Shown here piece after piece: positions 1-8,113 of a DNA stretch of 64,000 bases. The DNA is from a candidate division KSB1 bacterium (GTDB lineage: Bacteria; Zhuqueibacterota; Zhuqueibacteria; Thermofontimicrobiales; Thermofontimicrobiaceae): the NCBI GenBank assembly GCA_034506395.1, contig JAPDPQ010000002.1:234678-298677 (forward strand). The letters are read 5' to 3'. Made by a program: the position numbers and the translations under genes. Below the pieces are notes generated by a model. The model worked only from the letters and a program-made list of their open reading frames with translations. It did no database searches and was not told where the DNA came from. The first letter of the stretch is position 1. Every line of letters begins with the position of its first letter.

Positions 1-342
1 TTGAAGCAACTTTGCGATCAAATCGTGGCTGATTATCCAGGTGCCTGGTTCGATTTCCATGTGGAGGAATCCTATCGGAACATGAAGTATAAGCTGGATG
101 AGCAACCGCAAGTTGTAGAGAATGCGCTGGAGGCTATTCGGAGAAGCGGGCTCACGCCTCGAAAAAATATCGTGCGAGGCGGCACCGATGGCGCGAGGCT
201 CTGTTATCTTGGGCTACTGACGCCCAATATTTTCACTGGTGGTCATAATTTCCACTCGAAATTAGAGTGGATATCGGTACGTGACATGCAAAAGGCAGTG
301 GATGTCATTATTAACCTGATCAAAATTTGGGCAGAGCGATAA
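1..342 (+). CDS. pepT: Peptidase T (tripeptidase), C-terminal fragment cut by window edge
   Basis: The visible 113 residues match the end of the M20B family aminotripeptidase, a cytoplasmic dinuclear-zinc enzyme that removes the N-terminal residue of tripeptides. The key stretch is RGGTDGARLCYLG followed by PNIFTGGHNFHSKLEW; in peptidase T the GGTDG loop lies in the active-site region and the His of GGHNFH is a metal ligand (family knowledge). The closing segment V-R-D-M-Q-K-A-V-D-V-I-I-N-L is the usual last helix. The reading frame is open to the left edge, so the TTG at position 1 is not the true start and roughly the first 300 residues lie outside. The following gene starts about 100 bases later and is not obviously co-regulated. 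Confidence 0.9.
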   Translation: MKQLCDQIVADYPGAWFDFHVEESYRNMKYKLDEQPQVVENALEAIRRSGLTPRKNIVRGGTDGARLCYLGLLTPNIFTGGHNFHSKLEWISVRDMQKAVDVIINLIKIWAER

Positions 343-438
343 CGAAACAAATTCTCGTTTAGTTGCAAAATAGCGAAATATCAACAGGGAAAAGCAGACC
401 CTAATTCATTTAATCGATCGAATCTCTAATCTCGCATT

Positions 439-1752
439 ATGTTGAACTTATTCATCCGTTTTTGGAAGCCAATTTTGATTGGGATAGTATTATTGGCTTC
501 CTGGCTTTCTTTTATGGCAACCGATCTTCCCGAAGCAACTGGGTTCAGTCGCTGTCTCGAGTCGCTTTATTTCGCGATTAATCTGTTTATCCTTGGGGCG
601 TTGGATATCGGTTTTCCTCAGGAAGGGCCAAGGCTGGCATTGGCCGTACTTTGGATCTGCTATTTCTTCGCACCTTTGCTCACATTAAGCCTGGTCTATG
701 AAATCCTTCAGGAGAAATTTTTCAGTCAATTGCTGCCTGGGCTAAAAGGCCATACCATCATCTGCGGTCTCGGCAGGAACGGAAAGCTTATTTATCATCT
801 GGTCCGGCGATATGCCCCTCGCAACCACAAAATTGTCCTGATTGACAGCGATGCCCAGAATCCCTATTTAGAGGAATTGGGCCGGGATCGCCATACCTGG
901 CTAATTAAAAATGATTTCACGAAATTGCCAGTATTGCTTAAAGCTCGCGTGCAGCGCGCTAAACAGGTTTTCCTCACCACTAATCGCGATTTAGCTAACC
1001 TCAAAACGCTGGTTGAAATTATTGATATCGAGCCCAAGGCCAGAGGTTTCCAGCTTTATTGCCACTTGGGCGATTTGAACCTTCATGAAAATTTCGCTGC
1101 CACATTATTTAAAGAACCAAAATTTGCTGATGTGATCCCATTCAACGGTTATCGGAGTGTCACCCGGAGGCTGTATTACGATTGGGTATTCAAGAAGGAC
1201 TATTTGAGATCTGATGGCAATATTTTCGTGATTCTGGGATTCGGTCGTTTCGGCCAAATGCTCTATTCCCACATTATTGCCGATCGAAATCGTTCCGAAC
1301 AGGACGAGATCTTCATCGACACCCTCAAATCTAAATCAGGTTTTGAATTAGAAAGATCCCAATATTCATGGTCCACTAACCGTTCCAAGTTTCCTGGCAA
1401 AATTCATCCACCATCTTATCTTGATATGAACAATCCGGAATTGTGGGATAAGCTGGCTAAATTGGATGAGCCATCAAATAAGCAGATGCTCATTTTCGCC
1501 TGTTCGGATAACGATATCCAGAACCTCAACCTCGCGATCTCAATGAAGCTCACGGGTCCTCCACGATTACAGGCGGCGGTGATCTTTTGCCGAATGTATT
1601 CTCATACCGCGAAAGAGATCAACGAAATCCTGGAGCGTCGGGTGACGAGGAAACAGCCGAGAGATGTTATTTTGTTCCCCCTTCAGCAAGAATTGGAGGA
1701 GGCATTTCGCAGCGAACTATTTAATATCGATGAGAATGGGATTGTCAGCTAA
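439..1752 (+). CDS. Channel-like membrane protein with two TrkA/RCK NAD-binding domains
   Basis: The 437-residue protein begins with two hydrophobic helices (about 9-28 and 64-88) flanking a re-entrant-like segment. Two Rossmann domains follow, with glycine motifs GLGRNG (110-115, followed by the acidic pair LIDSD) and GFGRFG (267-272). This is the architecture of RCK-gated potassium channels and their relatives, in which NAD(H) or other ligands bind the cytoplasmic domains and gate the pore. The expected selectivity filter T-V-G-Y-G is not present; the corresponding place reads ILGALDIGFP, so potassium selectivity cannot be assumed. The stop overlaps the start of the next gene by one base (TAATG), suggesting translational coupling. 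It could be a channel, a channel regulator or a divergent solute sensor. Confidence 0.7.
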   Translation: MLNLFIRFWKPILIGIVLLASWLSFMATDLPEATGFSRCLESLYFAINLFILGALDIGFPQEGPRLALAVLWICYFFAPLLTLSLVYEILQEKFFSQLLPGLKGHTIICGLGRNGKLIYHLVRRYAPRNHKIVLIDSDAQNPYLEELGRDRHTWLIKNDFTKLPVLLKARVQRAKQVFLTTNRDLANLKTLVEIIDIEPKARGFQLYCHLGDLNLHENFAATLFKEPKFADVIPFNGYRSVTRRLYYDWVFKKDYLRSDGNIFVILGFGRFGQMLYSHIIADRNRSEQDEIFIDTLKSKSGFELERSQYSWSTNRSKFPGKIHPPSYLDMNNPELWDKLAKLDEPSNKQMLIFACSDNDIQNLNLAISMKLTGPPRLQAAVIFCRMYSHTAKEINEILERRVTRKQPRDVILFPLQQELEEAFRSELFNIDENGIVS

Positions 1753-2711
1753 TGTCTGGAAAAGGGATGAACGATCGCTTTCAATGGAAACGATATGCGG
1801 GCAATCCAATCCTGCCTGTCAAACCCAATACGTGGATGGAGGCCCAAACAGCCAATCCAGATTTGCTTTTGATCGGAACTGACTATTTCTTGTATTTTCG
1901 CGGCCAGCAGGGAGGTCATGACCGAATTGGAGTGGCAACTATCTCAATAGATCGGTTTGATGGAGCGACATGGGATATTTTCCTCCACCCGATTATCGAT
2001 GTGGGAGGTCCAGGGACGCCAGATGAGCTTCATGCGCTCGATCCCGCAGCGGTTTTCGTGGATGGGAAAATTTTTCTTTACTATTCCGGAGTTTCGCCAA
2101 CTTGTCCACGCGCCATTTGTCTGGCAATATCCGATGATGGCGTTCATTTTAAAAAGTATCTGCACAATCCCATCCTCATCGGCGGCTGTCCAGAGGTCGT
2201 TTATCATGACGGGAAATTCTATTTGTTTTATTGGAGCTCTGCTGCGCAAGGGACCGGTTTTGAGATCCATCTCGCGATCTCAAAAGATGGGTTTCATTTC
2301 GAACCGATCTCGCCTCAACCCGTGCTTCCAGTCGGTGCCCCCGGAACATGGGATAGCCACAGCGTAGAGACGCCCCGCATTTTCAAAGAGCACGAAACTT
2401 ACTATATGATGTACTGCGGCTCAGATCGATATGACGATTATCCGTGGTACGCAGGTCTGGCAACTTCGACCGATCTGATGCATTGGCGCAAATATCATGG
2501 TAATCCGATTTTTACTCGGGGGAAAGAGGGTGAATGGGATGAGGGTGCGATCTGGTTTACAACAGTCGAGAAGATCAATGGATTGTATTACCTCTGGTAT
2601 GAGGGATATGGTGGCGGGACAGCACGGTTCGAACCCTATGGTAGCTATTTGAAAGGGGGCAAGTCACAAATCGGCCTGGCAACGCTCCAGGCAGATCAAT
2701 TCTTCAGCTAA
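1752..2711 (+). CDS. Five-bladed beta-propeller glycosidase-like protein (GH43/GH130-type)
   Basis: The 319-residue protein has no signal peptide and shows recurring propeller blades: R-Y-A-G-N-P-I-L near residue 15, then repeated D-G-K-[FI]-[FY]-L-[FY]-Y and A-I-S-D-D-G-V-H-F / A-I-S-K-D-G-F-H-F strands. Such repeats are seen in GH43, GH32/68 and GH130 enzymes, which hydrolyse or phosphorolyse beta-linked oligosaccharides. Acidic candidates lie in A-L-D-P-A-A, G-C-P-E-V-V and V-E-T-P-R, each at a blade-start position as in these clans. Its substrate is not readable. The start overlaps the stop of the channel-like gene; a second ATG five codons in (1767) is also possible. Confidence is good for the fold and low for the exact family. 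Confidence 0.7.
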   Translation: MSGKGMNDRFQWKRYAGNPILPVKPNTWMEAQTANPDLLLIGTDYFLYFRGQQGGHDRIGVATISIDRFDGATWDIFLHPIIDVGGPGTPDELHALDPAAVFVDGKIFLYYSGVSPTCPRAICLAISDDGVHFKKYLHNPILIGGCPEVVYHDGKFYLFYWSSAAQGTGFEIHLAISKDGFHFEPISPQPVLPVGAPGTWDSHSVETPRIFKEHETYYMMYCGSDRYDDYPWYAGLATSTDLMHWRKYHGNPIFTRGKEGEWDEGAIWFTTVEKINGLYYLWYEGYGGGTARFEPYGSYLKGGKSQIGLATLQADQFFS

Positions 2712-3019
2712 ACTTTAACAGCCAACCACAAAAGTTAAAAATTAGATTCCACTGCCCACGAAATCCAGAAAAGAAAAGATAAGAGTCTAAATTTCTAAAG
2801 CGAATTCAAAATGCCTTCGAAAAAAGCCTCCGACTTGTGAAGCCATGGAATTGCACGGAAATTCAGTCTTCTGAGATTGGTTCCTCGGCCTTTCGTGTGT
2901 TCCTTTAGCAAATCTGTCTGGAATTTCTCTGCTGAGAAGTTCATGTAGCCATCTTGCAGCACTGCCATGTATGGGGGGTCGGTGGGATTTTTTATTAGCT
3001 TGGATAAAGCTTTGGTGAA
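2712..3019. other. Intergenic stretch between convergent genes
   Basis: This region separates the propeller glycosidase gene (plus) from the HtrA-like gene (minus). It contains the short minus-strand reading frame described separately at 2795-2968. I see no convincing terminator with a T-run on either strand. Confidence 0.5.
2795..2968 (-). CDS. Small unidentified protein or gene remnant, 57 residues
   Basis: Reading the minus strand from ATG at 2968 gives 57 codons ending at TAG (2795-2797). The product has protein-like composition: it begins MAVLQDGYMNFSAEKFQTDL and ends FRAIPWLHKSEAFFEGILNS plus Leu. The same frame is open further upstream, right back to the TAA that ends the HtrA-like gene, adding F-T-K-A-L-S-K-L-I-K-N-P-T-D-P-P-Y before the Met. 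It could therefore be a small gene without an obvious ribosome-binding site, a readthrough extension of the HtrA-like protein, or the surviving 3' end of a decayed gene. I do not recognise the family. Confidence 0.3.
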   Translation of the reverse strand: MAVLQDGYMNFSAEKFQTDLLKEHTKGRGTNLRRLNFRAIPWLHKSEAFFEGILNSL

Positions 3020-4219
3020 TTATTTGTTGATCTGATTTTTTAGGCTTCGGATCTCTTGTTCCATTTGGATCATCTTCGAATGGATTTGTTGAAAGCTTTC
3101 GGGAGAAATAATAATCGGCGCATTAATGGGGGAACGCGTGGCATCTGAATTCAGATTGAGGGAGAAATGGCGAGGCTTATTGACATTAAAACCTTCGGGC
3201 CAGACGCGTTCAATGTTCGGAAATACTTTCAATGCCCGTTGCTGGCGGATGAAGTTGATCGAGACACTGGTTCCAGGCGCTGTTTGCCCGATTTGGGCCT
3301 TCAAAATTTCTGGATTAGTGAGCGTGACTTCATTGAATTTCACCAAATGATCGCCTGGCTTCAGGCCAACCCGTGCTGCTGGGGAACCAGGATACACCCG
3401 CTTCACAATCAGTTTGTTGCTGCGTAATGAATCCGCATCTAACTCCACACCTAACCACTTCATCTGTTGGTGATGAAATTTGATAACGTTATTAATGGTA
3501 GTGATGACCTGATTAATGGGGATCGCAAGGCTGCTGGAATAATCAAGCAGACCACTGCCCCCAGCCGAAATTTGCGGCTCGATCTGCGCGGAAATGATGC
3601 CAATGATTTCTCCTTTGAGGTTAAACACGGCGCCCCCGACATTTCCAGGATTGATCGAGACGGAAAGGATCATTCGGCCCTCTTCTGTAAAGCCATTGAT
3701 CAACCCAAACGTTGCAAAGGGAGATAGCCCCATGGAATTGCCTAACACGAGAACCATTGAATAAAGCGGCAAGCGATCCGAATTTCCAAATTTGGGGCCC
3801 TCTAAATTTTTTCCATCGATTTTCAGAAGGGCGAGTCCCGTCATTTCATCGGTACCAATGTACTCGGCCGCTGCAGATGTGCCATCGCAGAATGTCACTT
3901 TGATCTCATCGAAATCAGCCAAAATCGAGGCGCGGGTGATAATATATCCCTCGGCATTGTAGATAATTCCTGATCCGACAGTCCAAAACTTATCCTCGCG
4001 TTGCTCCGACCCACTCCGAAACAATGAAAAAAGCCCGTTATCCCTTTCAACAGTGTATGAGTGACTGGAACTGGCAGTAACGGTGACAACAGCGTTTTTA
4101 GCTGACTGAATTAATCGGCTGATTTCTGATTGAAGGCTTTCTAATGTAGGTGATTGCTGGGAAAAAAGAATGGTTACCCATAACAAAATAATCACACTGA
4201 TAATGGATATTATTTTCAT
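3020..4219 (-). CDS. HtrA/DegS-like PDZ protein lacking the whole catalytic triad (pseudoprotease)
   Basis: The 399-residue protein has an N-terminal signal or anchor helix (about 4-20), a trypsin-like S1C domain (about 75-235), one PDZ domain (about 254-340) and a short C-terminal coiled coil (about 372-399). The S1C landmarks align clearly, yet all three catalytic residues differ. The usual T-N-N-H reads ITRAS (Ser98 for His), the usual T-D-L-A-L-L reads TGLALL (Gly128 for Asp), and the usual G-N-S-G-G reads GNVGGA (Val194 for Ser; codon GTC at 3638-3640). Proteolysis by the normal mechanism is therefore not expected. Upstream on the same strand lie an anti-sigma factor and an ECF sigma factor, the arrangement known for sigma-E/RseA/DegS-type envelope stress systems. 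I infer a role in sensing or scaffolding rather than cleavage. Confidence 0.85.
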   Translation of the reverse strand: MKIISIISVIILLWVTILFSQQSPTLESLQSEISRLIQSAKNAVVTVTASSSHSYTVERDNGLFSLFRSGSEQREDKFWTVGSGIIYNAEGYIITRASILADFDEIKVTFCDGTSAAAEYIGTDEMTGLALLKIDGKNLEGPKFGNSDRLPLYSMVLVLGNSMGLSPFATFGLINGFTEEGRMILSVSINPGNVGGAVFNLKGEIIGIISAQIEPQISAGGSGLLDYSSSLAIPINQVITTINNVIKFHHQQMKWLGVELDADSLRSNKLIVKRVYPGSPAARVGLKPGDHLVKFNEVTLTNPEILKAQIGQTAPGTSVSINFIRQQRALKVFPNIERVWPEGFNVNKPRHFSLNLNSDATRSPINAPIIISPESFQQIHSKMIQMEQEIRSLKNQINK

Positions 4220-4253
4220 AACTGATTCAAATTCGGAGCTACATCAAGATAGC

Positions 4254-4311
4254 CCAAACCCTGGCTTAATCTGGTCCGTCCAAGCAGCAGAATCATTAAA
4301 CCAGGGTTTGG
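4254..4311. repeat. Long inverted repeat between anti-sigma and HtrA-like genes
   Basis: CCAAACCCTGG (4254-4264) pairs perfectly with CCAGGGTTTGG (4301-4311). After one mismatch, TTAAT (4266-4270) pairs with ATTAA (4295-4299). No T-run follows on either strand. It lies 35 bases upstream of the HtrA-like start codon and could be an RNA hairpin in the leader or a protein-binding site. Confidence 0.55.
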
Positions 4312-4370
4312 AATGATCTATTAAAGAAGAGTCAAAATGGATTTACTTGTTTTTTCGGTTTGAACGGCTA

Positions 4371-4961
4371 TTAATAAACTTTTGTCTTTAGTATCTCGGC
4401 CGTTTCATGCCAAAGCAAATCACTTTTTACCGCTTGGGCTGAATCTAAATATGCCGCTTGGTTAAATGAGCGATTCGGTTCTACGGGTGCTTGAAAGTTG
4501 ATCCTGGCAACGGGCTGAGTCTCATAGATGAAAATATAGCGCTGATTGGTGGTAGGATCAATTTTTTCGACGCCGGCCTGATACCATTCTTTATTCATGT
4601 TCCCCTGGATGGTGATGGATTTGTTCGGATGTCGAAACGCCAACGCAGCCAACACGACTAAGACAACCACTAGGGCAGCAAAACCAAATGCTGGAATCCT
4701 GAACTCCCCAAAAGCAAACCATCGCTCTCGACGATGACGTTCTAAACTGATTCGGGCTCGGAGGATTGTCTCGAAATCTGGAGATACCGTAAGCTTGGGT
4801 AATGTCCTTAATTGTCGAATTAAATTCTTCACTCGTCTGACGCTCTGTTCGCACCCCACACAGTCTCGCAGGTGCTGCTCCATTAGCAATTGATCGTTTT
4901 GGGTAAGCCCTCCCTCGATATAGTCAGAGACCATTTCTTTAAACCGTTGACAACTGTCCAT
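4371..4961 (-). CDS. Membrane-anchored zinc-finger anti-sigma factor
   Basis: The 196-residue product starts with an anti-sigma zinc-finger domain: Cys4, then HLRDCVGC giving His30, Cys34 and Cys37 (the HxxxCxxC signature). A basic linker and one transmembrane helix (about 90-109) follow, then an outward-facing domain of about 85 residues. Proteins of this kind hold an ECF sigma factor at the membrane until regulated proteolysis or a conformational signal frees it. The gene is 146 bases downstream of the ECF sigma gene and upstream of the HtrA-like pseudoprotease on the same strand, so its partner is almost certainly that sigma factor. I cannot name the protease that would act on it; the adjacent HtrA-like protein looks inactive. 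Confidence 0.85.
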   Translation of the reverse strand: MDSCQRFKEMVSDYIEGGLTQNDQLLMEQHLRDCVGCEQSVRRVKNLIRQLRTLPKLTVSPDFETILRARISLERHRRERWFAFGEFRIPAFGFAALVVVLVVLAALAFRHPNKSITIQGNMNKEWYQAGVEKIDPTTNQRYIFIYETQPVARINFQAPVEPNRSFNQAAYLDSAQAVKSDLLWHETAEILKTKVY

Positions 4962-5107
4962 TGATATCCCTCATATAATAGGAGTTGTGGCGACTGTAAA
5001 TAATTTAGATGACTACAAATTTCACCGATCCCAACAAATCATCCAATTTATCAGCTTAATCGCGTGACCAAAAGCTGATGGCTTTTTTGCCGAACCTGAC
5101 GCGATCA

Positions 5108-5695
5108 TCAACGTTCTAACATGTGCTTCAATTTCTCTTGTAATTTGAGCCTTCCTCTGTTGACTCGGGATTTCACAGTGCCCAGCGGTATATTGACAAT
5201 CTGACTGATTTCTTCATAAGAGAGCTGCTGAACATCTCGGAGCAAGATCACTTCGCGAAATTTAGGGGATAGATCTTCAATTTCCCGATGGATGATCTCC
5301 TCCTTCATTCGACCATCCACATCCTTTTCGGGATTGAATGCATCATCTGAGATGTCGTAATCTTTTTCATTATAACCCAAGTCCGAAATTGAAAAGAATT
5401 TCCTCCTCTTTCTTTTTCGCAATTCCGTTTTTGCTAAATTACCAGCGATCGTGTAAATCCACGTAGAAAATTTTGCCACCTTTTGGTAGGCTTTACGATT
5501 CCGGTAAACCCGCAAAAATGTCTCCTGAACTAAGTCTTCAGCCTCTTCTGCATTCCCCAAAAACCTATACACAAAATTCAGCAACTGGTTCTTATATCGC
5601 TTCACAATCAAATCGAAAGCGTACAGATCCCCGTTCTGAAATTTTTCAATTAAGTCCTCGTCTGAAAGCCTTGAACCTTTTTCTTCCTCGTACAT
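5108..5695 (-). CDS. ECF-type RNA polymerase sigma-70 factor
   Basis: The 195-residue protein contains sigma region 2 (about 28-95, with GNAEEAEDLVQETFLRVY and the STWIYTIAGN helix) and sigma region 4 (about 138-190). Region 4 carries LSYEEISQIVNIPLGTVKSR, the helix-turn-helix that reads the -35 element. A charged insert (FSISDLGYNEKDYDISDD) links them, as is common in RpoE-like group proteins. There is no region 1.1 or 3. The start ATG is preceded by AAGGA at a good distance. A GGAACTT element with a TTAAA 16 bases downstream lies just upstream, suggesting autoregulation. The neighbouring anti-sigma factor and HtrA-like protein imply an envelope-signal response. Confidence 0.93.
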   Translation of the reverse strand: MYEEEKGSRLSDEDLIEKFQNGDLYAFDLIVKRYKNQLLNFVYRFLGNAEEAEDLVQETFLRVYRNRKAYQKVAKFSTWIYTIAGNLAKTELRKRKRRKFFSISDLGYNEKDYDISDDAFNPEKDVDGRMKEEIIHREIEDLSPKFREVILLRDVQQLSYEEISQIVNIPLGTVKSRVNRGRLKLQEKLKHMLER

Positions 5696-5714
5696 CAGAA
5701 TTCCTTGCTAAAAT

Positions 5715-5742
5715 TTTAACCGAACCGATTCTCAAAAGTTCC
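5715..5742 (-). promoter_or_regulatory. Candidate ECF (sigma-E-like) promoter of the sigma factor gene
   Basis: On the minus strand GGAACTT (5742-5736) is followed after 16 bases by TTAAA (5719-5715), about 20 bases before the sigma start codon. GGAACTT is identical to the known -35 core of E. coli sigma-E; the -10 is a weaker match to TCAAA/TCTRA. The short distance leaves a very brief leader. Confidence 0.35.
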
Positions 5743-5778
5743 CGAAATTTTCGAAGCGGAAAAACCGCGTTAACGGAC

Positions 5779-6798
5779 TCATAATCCTTTGATCAAACGA
5801 TATATTAACAGCTCCATTACTAACTCTGGCCGTTGATAACTGGTCTTCAAATGGAGATCCGCTTCGGCTAATTGACGGAACGAATTTCGAAATTGTTCAA
5901 TAGTGAAATTGTTCGTTTGCTTCATCATATCGTTAACAAAATAGGAACTCAATCCCACCACTCTAGCCAATTCATTCGGCGACCGAATCCCTCGCTGCAT
6001 ATTTTCCTTGATTTTCATCAGATTCACAAAATGTTTTGTGAGCTGAATCAGTAGACCAGTGGGCGACTCGCCCTGGTCCAGAAGGTTATTCAAAATGCCC
6101 AACGATTGAGGCAGAGATTTCCGACCTACTGCATTGCAAAGATCAAAGACATTATAGTGCTTAGAAATGCAAGTCACTGTCTGAACATCCACAAGGGTGA
6201 TCGTAGTGCGGGGATGAATATTGATTTCGATTTTCACCAGTTCGTTCACCAGTTCTAACAACGAGTTCCCAACCTGTGCGTGAAGCAAATGAACCGCATC
6301 TGGCTCAATGGATAGTTTTTTGCTTCGAACATAGCTTTCAATCCAGCTCGGTACTTCATTGTCATAAAGACGACGACAGTCCACAGCTACCGCTTTTTCG
6401 AATATAGCATTTAGCCATTTGCCTGATACGGTCTTTTCTGGCAATGTGAAAATCAAACACGATGATTGCGACGGATGATTCACATAGTCCGAAAGGTACT
6501 TCAAATCTGATGCTTTCAGTTGCTGCATCTCTTTGACTACCACTACTCGGCGCTGAGCCATCATCGGAAACGACCGTGCGATGCTAATGATTTTATCAGC
6601 CGAAACCTCCCCACCATAAAATATATCACAATTAAAATCGCGCGGTGCGCCATCCAAACAAGCTTGTGTAATTCTGACGACCAGATCGTCCTGAAGGAAC
6701 TTCTCCTCGCCAAATAGCACATAAACTGGCGCGATCTCACCCTTTTTTAATTGATCGATCACCGTCGAAGGTGGGATTGCGTTTGCAGTTTTTGCCAT
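5779..6798 (-). CDS. holA: DNA polymerase III subunit delta
   Basis: The 339-residue length and overall sequence fit the delta subunit of the clamp loader, which opens the beta sliding clamp. The N-terminal domain carries the family hallmark P-V-Y-V-L-F-G-E-E-K-F-L (about 24-35). A Rossmann-like domain follows, with M-A-Q-R-R-V-V-V-V-K-E, L-S-D-Y-V-N-H-P and C-L-I-F-T-L-P-E-K. The C-terminal half is helical and ends with Y-Q-R-P-E-L-V-M-E-L-L-I-Y-R-L, the usual C-terminal helix. Delta has no functional ATP-binding loop, and none is seen here. The ECF sigma gene follows 83 bases downstream on the same strand but appears to have its own promoter. Confidence 0.93.
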   Translation of the reverse strand: MAKTANAIPPSTVIDQLKKGEIAPVYVLFGEEKFLQDDLVVRITQACLDGAPRDFNCDIFYGGEVSADKIISIARSFPMMAQRRVVVVKEMQQLKASDLKYLSDYVNHPSQSSCLIFTLPEKTVSGKWLNAIFEKAVAVDCRRLYDNEVPSWIESYVRSKKLSIEPDAVHLLHAQVGNSLLELVNELVKIEINIHPRTTITLVDVQTVTCISKHYNVFDLCNAVGRKSLPQSLGILNNLLDQGESPTGLLIQLTKHFVNLMKIKENMQRGIRSPNELARVVGLSSYFVNDMMKQTNNFTIEQFRNSFRQLAEADLHLKTSYQRPELVMELLIYRLIKGL

Positions 6799-7292
6799 AA
6801 ATTTTTCTATTATTTTTGGATGATTACAAGCTCTTAGCTTTCAGTGCAGATGCAGCGCCCTGATGAAAGCATATTGGTTGTGTGCTCAGCTGTTCGAACA
6901 ATTCCACTTCACTCGTTACCAATTTGCAGGAATGAGCTGGTCAAATTTATTAAATGATAGTGGTAATTTCGCGCTTTTGTACAACACGGATAGCCTGCAC
7001 GGATTCTCTTTAGTTATGCAAGCCCAAACAAATCTTGTCCCGAACTCATATTCCCACATTGCAATCCAAATATAGGATATTTGAGGGAATATTGCAAGGA
7101 AAAAACTTGATTTATTTGATTGGTTGGGGTGAGAAATTGAGCCGTTGAAATCTCATAAAATAAAAAATTATGTGCTCTGTCTTTTTGGACATGCACGGAT
7201 GATGTGAAGGATAGGATCATTTGTCAGGTAGGTGTCTAAAAGCTGATGTAGCAATTGAGCGATAAAAGCAATTTTGATCAATGGAAGACGCG
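6799..7292. other. Intergenic, AT-rich stretch with no recognised gene
   Basis: About 490 bases lie between the starts/ends of two minus-strand genes. Short open frames on both strands (for example 6863-7075 plus and 7014-7220 minus) have no ribosome-binding site and no protein-like pattern. I see no RNA gene. The promoter of holA presumably lies near 6800-6900, but I could not assign it. Confidence 0.5.
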
Positions 7293-8021
7293 CTATTTTT
7301 TGACGGCGTGAATCAAAATTTCGAAATCATCCAAAAGAATATCGCGTCGCTGGAAATCGCCAGTGGTACATCCGAATCCATCGATCACGGTGAAACCGAT
7401 ATTTTCCAAGATGAATTTCATCTCAGGGAAGGTGTAGTATCGATTGGAGCATAAAAGCTTTTCGGTAGCTCCAGATTCAGTGATGAATTTCTCCTCCCAA
7501 TAACCGATGCAGGTTTTCGGATCGAAACAGGTGTCCTGCTCTGGATGGCGAAACACAAAAGAAGCGTTTAACACATTCAATAGCAACTGGCCATTGGGCT
7601 TTAGCGCGTTATATATGTTTTTTAGGATAGCGATATTTTGTTCATCGGTTTCCATAATGCCAAAAGCGCCTTCGCAAAGCGATAGCGCAGCATCGAAATT
7701 GTTTTCAAGCGACATGACCCGCGCATCACCGTGAACGAACTGGACCGAGAGTCCCTCTTTCTTAGCTCGCTCTTTAGCAATGGCAATCATCCGCTGCGAA
7801 TAATCCAGACCAGTGACCTGATAGCCTCGCCGGGCCAGTTCAATGGCATGGCGGCCAACACCACAGCCGACATCGAGAATTTTGGCTGATGGTTCTAATT
7901 GAAATAGCTCCACTATAAAGTCCACTTCCTGGATTGTTCCTTTAATGAACGGCAGATCCAGGTATTTTTCACCTAGTTTATCAAATAGCTCTTGATACCA
8001 ATTCGGTGTTATTTCATACAT
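7293..8021 (-). CDS. Class I SAM-dependent methyltransferase
   Basis: The 242-residue cytoplasmic protein has the classical Rossmann methyltransferase motifs. Motif I is KILDVGCGVGRHAIELAR (about 47-64). The acidic SAM-ribose position is the Asp of VTGLDYS, and VQFVHGDARVM gives motif II, followed by PNGQLLLNV as post-motif III. The N-terminal W-Y-Q-E-L-F-D-K-L-G and the internal E-G-A-F-G are typical of a small-molecule methyltransferase family of the UbiE/Tam type. The substrate cannot be read from the sequence. The next minus-strand gene upstream (Ogt) is about 90 bases away, so co-transcription is possible. Confidence 0.85.
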   Translation of the reverse strand: MYEITPNWYQELFDKLGEKYLDLPFIKGTIQEVDFIVELFQLEPSAKILDVGCGVGRHAIELARRGYQVTGLDYSQRMIAIAKERAKKEGLSVQFVHGDARVMSLENNFDAALSLCEGAFGIMETDEQNIAILKNIYNALKPNGQLLLNVLNASFVFRHPEQDTCFDPKTCIGYWEEKFITESGATEKLLCSNRYYTFPEMKFILENIGFTVIDGFGCTTGDFQRRDILLDDFEILIHAVKK

Positions 8022-8113
8022 AAATGTTATTTCGCAGTTCCATAGCTTCAGTGAATTACTTTCCAGATGAAATTTTGGATAAGCATGACTCCAGTTATTT
8101 TTAGCAGTGATGC

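Noticed and set aside
6863..7220. Possible lipoprotein gene upstream of holA, where lptE often lies
   Set aside because: Neither strand contains a lipobox or LptE-like pattern; the frames are short and not protein-like.
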